Assembly (NCBI GenBank): GCA_964389755.1
Contig: CAYMEW010000002.1
Span: forward strand, 1 to 64,000
DNA: 64,000 nt
Origin: JBBSUQ01 sp964389755
GTDB taxonomy: Bacteria > Bacteroidota > Bacteroidia > Flavobacteriales_D > Crocinitomicaceae
Reading direction: 5' to 3'
The translations under genes and the position numbers were made by a program. The stretch's first letter is position 1; every line of letters starts with the position of its first letter. Shown piece by piece: positions 52,848-62,848 of this stretch. The notes below the pieces were generated by a model. That model saw nothing but the letters and a program-made list of their open reading frames with translations, ran no database searches and was not told the origin of the DNA.

Positions 52848-55800
52848 ATGAAGTATTTAATCGTATTTATTCTGTCGTTGACAGGCATTATTGCCAATGC
52901 ACACGTGGAACAGTATAGTGAAATTGCCCATGGATCTGATATTTCTGCCGGTCTGGAAGTACATGACGGCTTATTCATGCAATTTTATTCTTCTACCTGG
53001 CAAAATGATTTTGATAACTATAAGGCAAAAGCAGTAATAACACTGGGTATAAATCATGAAAGTTTTGCATTCGAGTCAGCCTATAGCTACGGCTATAAGT
53101 TCAACATTACCTGGTGGGATGAAAACCTCGTTCAGACTACGGCAGATTACTGCATGGCTATTGAATATGATCCTTCGGGGAATCCGTACACAGATAAATC
53201 CACTATTAAAATACCGGGTGCTCACAAAGTAGTCGTTAACTTTGTGCAGCTTTTTACGTCCGATTGTCAAACGATTGCTTCGAATCCCCTGCCTGAAAAT
53301 ACGTATCTGGAAGCAGACATTGTGGTCGAACGATATTACCTTTCTTTTGATCCTACGGAAATCTGGACAGCGTTGCCATCACACAATACTTTGGATGAAG
53401 ACGGTGATTCAAAAACTGACTTTATTGATATTTACTGGCCATATATCGAAGGAGCGGAGTTTTATGATGTGGAATGGACCTTCGTAAACTCGTATGATGC
53501 TAATGGCGGAGAACTGGCTATGAACCAGATTGAATTCGGAGAACGCGATTTTGAATTGAATAACTCGCGGATTTCCACACCCGAACAGCATTATAAAATA
53601 CCCTGTGTATTCGATCAGGGATACGTAATTTATCGCGTAAGAGCGGTAGCACGCGGAGGTGAACCGATTGGCAGTCAACCAACATACGATGACTTTGTGT
53701 ATGGTAACTGGTCAACCGCGGGGAATATTGGTAACTCAAACTACTTAAGTGATTTCAACACGTATGTACATATTGATGCTACTCAAAGACATGAACCCGC
53801 TAAAAACTGGCAGCAAATTACTTCCTATGCTGAAGATGGAAAGCGAAAAGATGTTGTGACCTATTATGATGGAAGTTTGCGGTCACGACAGATGGTAACA
53901 CGCATCAATAGCAATGATGAAGCAATTGTGGGTGAAACGAAATACGATTTCACAGGACGACCGGTAATCCAGATATTACCGGCTCCCGCTTCTGAGTCCA
54001 CATTGAAATATCGTTCCGGTTTTAACCAGTCTTCAATAGGTACCCCTGAAATTACCGCTGCCACTTTTGACTACGATGCAGGTACCTGTAACTCAAACCT
54101 GCTAAAGTTGTCCGAAAGTTACGGTTCCGGAGAGTATTATTCTAATAATAATTCGCGTCCGGATAGCAAATACGTTCCGGATGCGGATGGTTACGGTTAT
54201 ACACAGGTTGAATACGAGCCTGATAACACGGGTCGTATTCGGAAGCAAAGCGGCGTGGGAGCGGAGCACATGCTTGGTAGTGACCATGAAATGAGTTATT
54301 ATTATGGGGTACCTAACCAGGAAGAGCTTGACCGTTTGTTTGGAGCCGATGTGGGATACAGCAAATACTATAAAAAGAACCTTGTAGTAGATGCGAACGG
54401 CCAGGTAACAGTCATATACAAAGATGCACATGACCGCATAATTGCCACTGGCTTCGCAGGAGTTAAGCCGAATAATATGGAATACCTGACGGATGATCAG
54501 GGCAATGAACTTGCCCTGCAGGGCTTCGAAATGCAATCCGACCTGCTCGGGAAAAATGACGAAGCGGATCCGGATCAGGAAGATGATAATAATGAACCGG
54601 GAACAGATGGGTTGTCACTCGTTAGTTACAGTGAGATTCTTTCTTCAGAAAGTAATCTGAACTCCTTTAGTTATGAAGTGACGATTCCGGATTTTACGGA
54701 TCCCTGTCTGGAAGAATCCCTTCCGGTTAAATTCTATATTGATCTTAAAGTAACAGATGCCTGCGCTGCAGTAATGCTCGAGCATGACCCTTCATCGCCG
54801 CAAACCGGAAGTTATACATATCCGGGCACCGGTAACCAGTTCCAGACCAATTTCAATGTCGGGAACTATACGGTTACCAAAGAATTGAGACTTGACGAAG
54901 AATCGCTTAATAATTACGTGGCCAATTATGTCGCAAATGCGAGTGAGGGGTGCTTACTTGACCTTTCTAACTTTGAAGATTACCAGGATGAATTTATAAT
55001 GCCGGGTATTGATTGTGATGTAACCTGCGAGGAATGTGAAACAGCCCTCAACGAATACTTTACCAATGAGCACGGCGGTATTCCGGATGAAGAAGATCCG
55101 CTTTACGAAGAATATAAGGAAGCACTTGACGCCTGTTTATTGCCATGTCAGGGACGAGGCTATTGTGATGTAGCGTACGATATGATGTTGCAGGATGTAA
55201 AACCCGGAGGTCAGTTCGGACTCGTGTCTGCAGCTAACGGGAATGTAAGTGCTTCCGGATTCGACCTTTCAGTATATAATACATCAAACCTGCTTCCTTC
55301 AGGCCTGAACTACTCGAGTTCGGCAATCACATATTACGATGAAGACGGTTCGGTAAGCGAATTTACGGATGCAAATGGCAATAGCATTACTGCAAATCAA
55401 TTGTCTCTCTCTGAATTTGCAAATCAGTTTCGGCCTTCGTGGATGGAATCACTGGTTTCCCTACATCCTGAATACTGCGATTATGAACAATGTGTGAGCC
55501 TTATGCAAACAGAAATCACTGTTTCCGGGTTTACATTGACATCTGAAGAGTTTGACAATGAAATGCTTGGAATCGAAACGTACTCCGAAGCAGCAAATCA
55601 CGATATCCAGGGAACATCGTACGACCTCACTGATTTATTGAATGGCTCTGCAGTTATGTATGACCCGTTCTTCCAGTCTGGGCCCGGTGCGGCAAAAGCT
55701 TCGGAAATGGCTCAGTTGCTTTCCAGTTACGCACAGGGCATGTCCCTTACGACCTTCTGTGCAGCGACAACAGATTGCGGAACGCTTTATGGAACAACAC

Positions 55801-58800
55801 TTCCATGTGCTGGTGCTACCTATGTAGGAAACGACGCTGCCTGGAACATGTACAAGAATGTATATTATGCTGAAAAGCAAAAACTAATGCTGGAGATCAT
55901 GCGGGAGAATTCACTGGCTAACGGTTGCTTCTCCGGTTGCTTCGGACAACAGGATTATACCTGGTTATTTGAAAACAACCTGCTCGACCCGGGAAACTTC
56001 TTTGGAAGTCCTTTCTTTGATTTCACTTCGCCTTACCGCGTGTGTAGCGCAGCTAATGCCAGTGAATACCGTCCGAAAATATCGCGTTTCTTTGTGGATT
56101 TGCCAACGGATATGGAGGTCAACGACCTGATCACACAAGGCGATTATGAGTTCTATCAAAGCACTGGGGTTTGTCCTTTGGCAGCAGATTTCCAAGCTTT
56201 CATAGGTGCCCTGGTCTCAGACAATACACTCACGACTTCCGGCACCCCGATCTCCAACTACCCGGCATTCACACTTGAACTTTATAATGCACTGAACAAC
56301 GTAAATGGTGTTACACCGTCGACGTATATTCCATACGTTATTAATGCATCCGCAACTCCTTCGACGCTGACGCTCACTTTTGCAGCCAGCGGTGTTACTA
56401 ATGTATGTAGTATTGCGCTAAGTGCACCTGTTGGCTTTTCATGGAATAATTACGGAAGCACCTGGAAAATCGAAGAGATTGTACACCTTCAGAATGGTCA
56501 GACCTTTACAGTATGGATTGATGATGACTTAAACAGCACAACACCGCCGGTGAGTGCTAATTTCTCAGTTACAAGTTGTTTCAATCTGGATAATTGTCAG
56601 GCCGATTTTGAAACCTGGTTGGATAATCAGTGCGAACCTAATCAACTGGTAGTCGATATTATGAACATTATGAATTTCCTGTCAATCTCAGGAGACCTCA
56701 GTAGTGCTACATTAAGTTCAAACGCTGCCTTCACACCTTATTTAGGAGAGATTTCTTCGATGCTCGGGGGCGGTACGATCAGCTGGTCGCAATCAGGATT
56801 CAATTACCAGATCAGCTCAAGTGCTTCATCTCTGACTCTTAACGTTACACTTGGTTCAAATACGAATGGCGGAAGTTCTTATTACCTGTTTACCGATATT
56901 GCCCCCAACCCGAACAGCGCGAGCGGAACATTGTCATATATTCTCAATTCATCTCCGGGAACCGTGCTAACCACGCAGATGGACATTTCACTGAGTAACA
57001 ATACGGTTATCCCCATCGGCGAATGCGGTGTAATTGAAAGTTTTGCCTGTTCAACACAACCGGCTGAAAACAGGCGAGCGCTGGAAGCGCTCTTTAATAA
57101 AGTGCTCGGCGGGGACATACACGACGGAGACTTATTAAACGCACATGCATTTTTCAGTAATAACCTGCTTCCGCAATTGGGTAGTGGTGCGTATTACGCG
57201 GATGTAAACCTGAGCACTTTACCGTATTATGTTAATATTGTTGACGATCAAAACAATATCGTTTGTGAAATGCCCCTGGAAATGAATCAAAACTGGAGTT
57301 CATTCCCGATCTCGAACATTTTTTCAATCAAAGGACTGTATGCGCAGGATGATATAGACAACCTGGAAAACGGCGTAACTTACGACTTTACCATGTACAC
57401 AGTCGTATCGGGCGTTAGCTTATTTATCAGCGGAAATAGCTGCTTCCCCATCATTAACTGCGATAATTGCTTTGACTGTGCGCAGGATGCCGCGGGCAGC
57501 GAACCGTTAGCTGGAAACGAATATGATGAATATGTGGACCTGATGAACGGGATCGGGGCTACACCGATTCTGTCTGAATCTCAGTTTTACTCCTCTGTAA
57601 CGGATGTTCTTTGCTACAGGTACTGGAGATCCTACATATATGGCCTGAGCTCTTTCGATCCGCAAACGTTTATCTATGCTGAAAATTACTGCCTGGACTG
57701 TGGCGCGGATTATGCAACCTATGTAAACAGATATGGTGATGCAAATGCAGGTGGTACCTACTATATTTCGGAGAATGTATTCATGAATACACCGACAGTG
57801 CAGCTGAACAGTTACGCCGAATACCGGAATTATTCGAATGATTCTCCCATGCTGACGCTGGAAGAGTTTATTAGTGAACTGCCTGTAATAGCGACATGTG
57901 TAGATGCGCCTATCGGAAACCTGGGGAATACGGAAGTGACAGAGGAAGATCCGTGTGCCTATTATCAGGAACACCTGTTTGATTATAATTCAAATCAAAA
58001 CTATGAGGCTTATCTGAACCTGGTAGAAACAGATTTCCGGGAGCGTTTTATTGCACATTTCCTGGAAACAGCGGTTGAAACGTTTGAACGCACTTACACG
58101 TCAAACGAGTATCAGTACACACTGTATTATTATGACCTGGCCGGAAATCGGATCCAGACGGTTCCACCGCAAGGGGTACATCCCTTAGCACTCAATGACC
58201 TCGATGATGTGGCCACCGATAGGGCTCAGGGTACAAAAACGACCCTTCCCTCACACACCTTCAAAACAAGGTATTATTACAACACGTTGAATAACCTGGT
58301 AAGCCAGACGTCACCGGATGTTCCGAACCCGACACATTTCTATTACGATGCACTGGGGCGTATTGTTGTAGCCCAGGATCCAGAACAGCAACTGACAGAT
58401 GACTACAGTTATACGCTCTATGATGAATTGGGGCGTGTGGTTCAGGCAGGGGTAATTCATAATGCGATCCAAATGACTCAAACTATTTCGGGAGAGCCGG
58501 GCGTATTCGGGCCGGGTCACGCACTCTACGACTGGATCTATGGAACCGGCACACCACCCACACGAGCACAGGTTACCCAAAGTTTCTACGATGTCGGAAC
58601 CGGGAACACTTCCCTGTTAAGCGTAATGGGAGGGTCGCAGGACGAGTTACGCAATAGAATCGCCTATACCACCTACGAAGAGAACTACGACTTCAATGAC
58701 GCGACTTACGATCGGGCCACGCATTACAGTTACGATGTACACGGGAATGTTAAAAAACTCGTAAAGGACAACCCGGCACTGGATGCATATGATCGAAGAT

Positions 58801-60944
58801 TTATCCTGATGGAGTATACGTACGACCTGGTTGGGGGAAATGTGCGCGAACTGGCTTATCAGCCGGGGAAAATCGATGCACAATATCACCGCTACCTGTA
58901 CGATGCGGACAACCGTGTCACAGCTTCATTCACTTCGAACAATTATGTGCACTGGGATGAGGATAGTAAGTACTTCTACTACGCACATGGTCCGTTACAA
59001 CGAACCGAACTCGGTAATAACAAGGTACAGGGAATTGATTTCGCTTACACGATCCAGGGATGGCTTAAAGGAGTGAATTCGGCTTCTCTCGATGTATATC
59101 GCGACCAGGGTAAAGATGCTTATAACAGCGGGGTAAACGTCAATCGCTTCCTGGCTCCCGACCAGTTCGGATTTACACTTGGGTATTACTTTAAAGACTA
59201 CAAAGGAGCCAACATTGCAACTAACGAAGAGTTTGAAATAGACATTTCTCCGAATACTGAAATGCTGAACGGACTCTATAACGGAAATATTCGTCACATG
59301 GTCACCAGTATCCGGGAGATTACCAACGGCTATCCGCAGGCGATGGTTTATAAGTACGACCAGTTGAATCGCTTGCAGGAGGCACGTAAAATGGACAGTT
59401 ACGACGCCGCGAACCATGAGTGGGACAATGCCGCTTCGGTTAGGGATTTTGGTGAAAAACTAAGCTATGACCAGAACGGAAATATCCTCTCGTTGCAGCG
59501 TTACGGCGACAATGCCACGCAAATGGACGATTTTATGTACCAGTATGACGGGTCTAGCAACAAACTACAGGACCTCGATGAACAGTATTCGGGAGACCCT
59601 TACACGGAAGACATTGAAGGAGGAGCGATCCACTATGAATATGATCAATTGGGTCGTCTGACACTGGAAATGACAGATATTCAGAATATCTATACCTGGA
59701 ATGACCTCGATAAGGTACGAACCATTACAAAGGACAATGACGAGCCGGACCTGGAGTTTATTTATGACGAACTGGGCATGCGTGTCGAAAAGATTGTCAA
59801 AACGAAAAACGCAAACGGAACGTACCAGGCACCGGTCAACTGGGAACATACTTATTACATCTATGATGCAGGACAAAACCTGATAGCAACCTATTTTGAA
59901 AAGGCTGGCGAAGCCTTACTGCTTACAGAGCAATACATGTATGGCTCGAAAAGACTGGGTTCACAGGAACGAAATATTGTTGTATCTTACGACCTGGAAG
60001 ATCAATTTAAACACGTGATCGGGTTAAAGTCATACGAGCTGAGCAATCATTTAGGGAATGTTTTAGTAACGGTTTCCGATGCGCGCATTGCTGTGAGCAG
60101 CGGGGGAACCATTGCCTACCACGAAGCCAAGGTTCAAAGCTGGTCGGATTATTACCCATTCGGGATGCAAATGCCTGACGGCCGACACGGAGGAAACGGA
60201 GATTACCGTTTTGGGTTTAATGGGCAAGAGAAGGTGGACGAAATCTCAGGCTCCGGAAATCACAATACAGCAATGTTCTGGGAATACGATACAAGGCTGG
60301 GCAGACGTTGGAACCAGGACCCGAAACCTAATCCGTCTATAAGCAACTATGCTGCGTTTGCATTGAATCCGATTATGTACTCGGATGTTCTTGGGGATAC
60401 AGTTGCGTTTTTAATTGCACCCAAAGGAGCACAAGGAATGGGGCACTTTGGTGCAATTATTCAAGATGAGAAAGGAACTTTCTATTATATTACTCAAGGG
60501 GCAGCAGAAGATGCAAGTGTATCGAAGTATGCGTCAGGAACCACCAAAGCTGGAATGACTTTGCATAAATTGACAGCGAAAGACGTTAAGTCGGCATTTA
60601 AAGAAGTTCAGGCCTATGATACCTATAACAGTAAGTATGAAGATTATGTTGTTTTGAATACATCAACTGAACAGGATAAGCAGATATATGAAAATGCAGT
60701 TAAACTACAGTCTGATTTTGATACAGAGAAAAAGGGGTATAATCTGATTTTCAATAATTGTGTAGATGCTTGTCAAACCGTTGTTCAAAAGAAAACGGGT
60801 ATTGATCTTCCCTTAGATACAGATCCAAGACCTAACAAGTACTATCAGAAGCTTGAAAAGAAGGTAGACAAAGTTCAAAAGAAAGTTAATAAACGAAATG
60901 ACCGGCGTGCTAAGAAGGCTGCTAAGAAAACAACAACACCATGA
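52848..60944 (+). CDS. RHS/YD-repeat giant protein with variable C-terminal (toxin-like) domain
   Basis: The 2698-aa protein has a signal peptide (ending GIIANA). Residues about 30-290 are beta-sandwich-like and about 300-640 carry YD-type motifs (YYDGSLRSRQM, TKYDFTGRPVIQI). From about 640 to 1760 comes a long Cys-rich insertion with recurring CxxC pairs (CDVTCEEC, CDNCFDC). Canonical RHS repeats follow at about 1760-2440 (YYYNTLNNLVSQTSPD, FYYDALGRIVVAQD, YDELGRVVQAG), and then the RHS core (FGFNGQEKVDE, YDTRLGRRWNQDPKP, NPIMYSDVLGDT) ending near residue 2515. The last 180 residues differ in character: GHFGAIIQ (His2533) and NNCVDACQ (Cys2638) fit a permuted papain-like fold, and the tail is highly basic. 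It is likely a surface-delivered polymorphic toxin. Confidence 0.85.
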   Translation: MKYLIVFILSLTGIIANAHVEQYSEIAHGSDISAGLEVHDGLFMQFYSSTWQNDFDNYKAKAVITLGINHESFAFESAYSYGYKFNITWWDENLVQTTADYCMAIEYDPSGNPYTDKSTIKIPGAHKVVVNFVQLFTSDCQTIASNPLPENTYLEADIVVERYYLSFDPTEIWTALPSHNTLDEDGDSKTDFIDIYWPYIEGAEFYDVEWTFVNSYDANGGELAMNQIEFGERDFELNNSRISTPEQHYKIPCVFDQGYVIYRVRAVARGGEPIGSQPTYDDFVYGNWSTAGNIGNSNYLSDFNTYVHIDATQRHEPAKNWQQITSYAEDGKRKDVVTYYDGSLRSRQMVTRINSNDEAIVGETKYDFTGRPVIQILPAPASESTLKYRSGFNQSSIGTPEITAATFDYDAGTCNSNLLKLSESYGSGEYYSNNNSRPDSKYVPDADGYGYTQVEYEPDNTGRIRKQSGVGAEHMLGSDHEMSYYYGVPNQEELDRLFGADVGYSKYYKKNLVVDANGQVTVIYKDAHDRIIATGFAGVKPNNMEYLTDDQGNELALQGFEMQSDLLGKNDEADPDQEDDNNEPGTDGLSLVSYSEILSSESNLNSFSYEVTIPDFTDPCLEESLPVKFYIDLKVTDACAAVMLEHDPSSPQTGSYTYPGTGNQFQTNFNVGNYTVTKELRLDEESLNNYVANYVANASEGCLLDLSNFEDYQDEFIMPGIDCDVTCEECETALNEYFTNEHGGIPDEEDPLYEEYKEALDACLLPCQGRGYCDVAYDMMLQDVKPGGQFGLVSAANGNVSASGFDLSVYNTSNLLPSGLNYSSSAITYYDEDGSVSEFTDANGNSITANQLSLSEFANQFRPSWMESLVSLHPEYCDYEQCVSLMQTEITVSGFTLTSEEFDNEMLGIETYSEAANHDIQGTSYDLTDLLNGSAVMYDPFFQSGPGAAKASEMAQLLSSYAQGMSLTTFCAATTDCGTLYGTTLPCAGATYVGNDAAWNMYKNVYYAEKQKLMLEIMRENSLANGCFSGCFGQQDYTWLFENNLLDPGNFFGSPFFDFTSPYRVCSAANASEYRPKISRFFVDLPTDMEVNDLITQGDYEFYQSTGVCPLAADFQAFIGALVSDNTLTTSGTPISNYPAFTLELYNALNNVNGVTPSTYIPYVINASATPSTLTLTFAASGVTNVCSIALSAPVGFSWNNYGSTWKIEEIVHLQNGQTFTVWIDDDLNSTTPPVSANFSVTSCFNLDNCQADFETWLDNQCEPNQLVVDIMNIMNFLSISGDLSSATLSSNAAFTPYLGEISSMLGGGTISWSQSGFNYQISSSASSLTLNVTLGSNTNGGSSYYLFTDIAPNPNSASGTLSYILNSSPGTVLTTQMDISLSNNTVIPIGECGVIESFACSTQPAENRRALEALFNKVLGGDIHDGDLLNAHAFFSNNLLPQLGSGAYYADVNLSTLPYYVNIVDDQNNIVCEMPLEMNQNWSSFPISNIFSIKGLYAQDDIDNLENGVTYDFTMYTVVSGVSLFISGNSCFPIINCDNCFDCAQDAAGSEPLAGNEYDEYVDLMNGIGATPILSESQFYSSVTDVLCYRYWRSYIYGLSSFDPQTFIYAENYCLDCGADYATYVNRYGDANAGGTYYISENVFMNTPTVQLNSYAEYRNYSNDSPMLTLEEFISELPVIATCVDAPIGNLGNTEVTEEDPCAYYQEHLFDYNSNQNYEAYLNLVETDFRERFIAHFLETAVETFERTYTSNEYQYTLYYYDLAGNRIQTVPPQGVHPLALNDLDDVATDRAQGTKTTLPSHTFKTRYYYNTLNNLVSQTSPDVPNPTHFYYDALGRIVVAQDPEQQLTDDYSYTLYDELGRVVQAGVIHNAIQMTQTISGEPGVFGPGHALYDWIYGTGTPPTRAQVTQSFYDVGTGNTSLLSVMGGSQDELRNRIAYTTYEENYDFNDATYDRATHYSYDVHGNVKKLVKDNPALDAYDRRFILMEYTYDLVGGNVRELAYQPGKIDAQYHRYLYDADNRVTASFTSNNYVHWDEDSKYFYYAHGPLQRTELGNNKVQGIDFAYTIQGWLKGVNSASLDVYRDQGKDAYNSGVNVNRFLAPDQFGFTLGYYFKDYKGANIATNEEFEIDISPNTEMLNGLYNGNIRHMVTSIREITNGYPQAMVYKYDQLNRLQEARKMDSYDAANHEWDNAASVRDFGEKLSYDQNGNILSLQRYGDNATQMDDFMYQYDGSSNKLQDLDEQYSGDPYTEDIEGGAIHYEYDQLGRLTLEMTDIQNIYTWNDLDKVRTITKDNDEPDLEFIYDELGMRVEKIVKTKNANGTYQAPVNWEHTYYIYDAGQNLIATYFEKAGEALLLTEQYMYGSKRLGSQERNIVVSYDLEDQFKHVIGLKSYELSNHLGNVLVTVSDARIAVSSGGTIAYHEAKVQSWSDYYPFGMQMPDGRHGGNGDYRFGFNGQEKVDEISGSGNHNTAMFWEYDTRLGRRWNQDPKPNPSISNYAAFALNPIMYSDVLGDTVAFLIAPKGAQGMGHFGAIIQDEKGTFYYITQGAAEDASVSKYASGTTKAGMTLHKLTAKDVKSAFKEVQAYDTYNSKYEDYVVLNTSTEQDKQIYENAVKLQSDFDTEKKGYNLIFNNCVDACQTVVQKKTGIDLPLDTDPRPNKYYQKLEKKVDKVQKKVNKRNDRRAKKAAKKTTTP

Positions 60945-61378
60945 AATTACTTTTTCTGAATATGGCATGTTTAACAGTGCTTTCCATGTTTCATTGCTGT
61001 GGGCTTGTGAGATATGGAAAAGGGGTGCAGGAAGACGTTGTGAAAACAATGCACTTGCACAAAGAAAGAATGGTAGCTATAGAATACAGTGGATTAGTCT
61101 CGAAAAAGAGCATTTGTAAAAACTGTAAGGAAATTAAATGGCAAATTGCTGTAGTCTTGAATGAAAGTAACGCAAGGGAAAAATTAAACTCAAGGATTAC
61201 TTTCCCTCCTTATTACAGGTATGAAAACGACACTTTGTTTTTAGCCGTGACTAAGCATATTTATAATAACATCTCGGTTATGGACACAATAGTGAAAAAT
61301 AGAGATAGCTATAACCTTATAATTAAAGGACAAGAATTTAACTGGCTGAGCCAGGAGCAGGGGAAATGGCTTGAATAA
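60941..61378 (+). CDS. Candidate exported immunity protein
   Basis: The 145-aa protein starts inside the RHS stop codon (ATGA overlap), the usual position of an immunity gene. An N-terminal hydrophobic stretch (LFLNMACLTVLSMFHCCG) predicts export; the lipobox is not canonical. A second Cys pair lies in SICKNCKEIKW. The body (VAIEYSGLVSK, RITFPPYYRYENDTLFLAV) is beta-rich and not recognised. Periplasmic location would fit protection from an effector acting in the envelope. The assignment rests on position and export, not homology. Confidence 0.5.
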   Translation: MKLLFLNMACLTVLSMFHCCGLVRYGKGVQEDVVKTMHLHKERMVAIEYSGLVSKKSICKNCKEIKWQIAVVLNESNAREKLNSRITFPPYYRYENDTLFLAVTKHIYNNISVMDTIVKNRDSYNLIIKGQEFNWLSQEQGKWLE

Positions 61379-61918
61379 AAGTAATTACCCAAAGCCTCTG
61401 ATATACTTTAAGAAAGTAAAAGGTACCGAATTTTACGTTTTTCAATACCGATTATACCTACATCCAACATAGTCAGTCAGCCCCTTATTCAACCGAATCA
61501 TTTGAAAACAGTAAATTTGGACTGTCGGCACCAACTAATGACTTAACCCGGAGTTTGGAATGAATTTCTTTTCAGTACTATTTAGTAGTTTGACGAAACT
61601 CTCAGTGAGAAGCATTAAAGTACGGGACATCCGATACCTTAAATTAATCTATACGGAATATATTTGTACCTGCCTGGCACTGATGCTACAACACTTAAAT
61701 ATTCGAAATAGCCAATTTTGAAATGTACGGTTTTGTGCTCGCTTTTGCGCTCGGATTTGTAATCTGGAGATTCTCGAATGAGGCATTGTTATCCTGGAAT
61801 CGCAGATAAAGAAAAAGAATTGATGGCGTGTATACTAATCGACACGCAATTGAATAAATACCCGGATAGACACAAAAAGTATATTTTTTTGATAAACTTT
61901 AAAAGCTAAATAGCTACC
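61379..61918. other. Intergenic region with short unassigned ORFs
   Basis: About 540 nt, AT-rich, without a convincing gene. It contains a start-less open stretch ending at 61563, a 53-codon ORF (61560-61721) whose ATG overlaps that stop, and a 28-codon ORF (61723-61809) encoding one hydrophobic helix (MYGFVLAFALGFVIWRF) one base later. This could be decayed toxin or immunity remnants, or small genuine membrane peptides; the sequence alone cannot decide. Confidence 0.4.
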
Positions 61919-62296
61919 ATGAAAAATTCAACACTTATTATCTTCGGAACTTTAATATGCCTGTCTGCCTTGATCGTTTTTTATTCATTTAGGGCTAATA
62001 AGACCGCGACAGAGTCTATTAACGTAGGCTTAAATGCGATTCATGGGTTTAATGTAAATAGCGCGCCCATTCGGCTAAAGGTAGAAGATATACCGTATGT
62101 TGATGAGTTTAAAATAGAAGACGGAGAAGCATTGTTTGTCATCTCGAGTACACATGAAAAGACCGTATATAAGGGTAGAAACCTGATAGCAACGTATAAT
62201 CGGGAATCAGACCTGCTGGTAGTTGAGTTTAAGGATGATTCCGATAAAGTAAAAATCAGGTACATCAAAAACCCGTTGGAATGGGGCAATGAGTAA
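61919..62296 (+). CDS. Small membrane-anchored protein, unknown
   Basis: The 125-aa protein has an N-terminal helix (LIIFGTLICLSALIVFYSF) and a beta-rich remainder (VYKGRNLIATYNRESDLLVVEF). No family recognised. It may be an orphan immunity protein of the adjacent toxin locus, judged only from size, export and position. The stop is overlapped by an ATG at 62289 in another frame. Confidence 0.5.
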   Translation: MKNSTLIIFGTLICLSALIVFYSFRANKTATESINVGLNAIHGFNVNSAPIRLKVEDIPYVDEFKIEDGEALFVISSTHEKTVYKGRNLIATYNRESDLLVVEFKDDSDKVKIRYIKNPLEWGNE

Positions 62297-62420
62297 TTCA
62301 ATTAAGCATGTGGGCTATTTACTTCAGCTAAAGCAGTACCAACTTCCCGGCAGGGTTCTATGGAATGCGTTTGCAAAAGACATCCACTTTAATACGTATC
62401 ACCCACGTCAACAGAAAATC

Positions 62421-62837
62421 ATGCACACATTCACCGCATTCCTGGCGCTTTTCTGTATCTTTAGACTGGCCGCTGCACAAGCGCAGATCAACATCTCCGT
62501 GGAGTCCGGAAGAAATATCCCGGAGCCGAAGATCGTTGGGATGTGGGTGGAACCCGGCGACGAACACCTGGAATTAACGAAAACGGATGAGGGAGTGTAC
62601 CTGCTGAAAATGAAAGAAGTTCCCGGTCAGGAAAGCGGACTGTTTCAAATTGAAACGACGCACGGATGTTACTCGTTCAGAATACCACTCGCGTTCTTTG
62701 AGCAAAATGAAACGCATGTATTCAGGCTCGTGTCCACACGTAAAGGATTCAAAAAACAATATAACGTGATCTTTTCCCGCCAGTCCTCCGAATTACAAAC
62801 ACCCGTTTTTGCGGAATTCAGGAAAAGTTGTACATAA
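62421..62837 (+). CDS. Small secreted protein, unknown
   Basis: The 138-aa form starts with a textbook signal peptide (MHTFTAFLALFCIFRLAAAQ). The mature part is beta-rich with a Cys in THGCYSFRIP and a C-terminal FRKSC. A longer frame from 62289 overlaps the previous stop by 8 nt and would add 44 residues before the signal; the internal signal peptide argues for 62421. Not recognised. Confidence 0.5.
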   Translation: MHTFTAFLALFCIFRLAAAQAQINISVESGRNIPEPKIVGMWVEPGDEHLELTKTDEGVYLLKMKEVPGQESGLFQIETTHGCYSFRIPLAFFEQNETHVFRLVSTRKGFKKQYNVIFSRQSSELQTPVFAEFRKSCT

Positions 62838-62848
62838 AACGATTGAAA

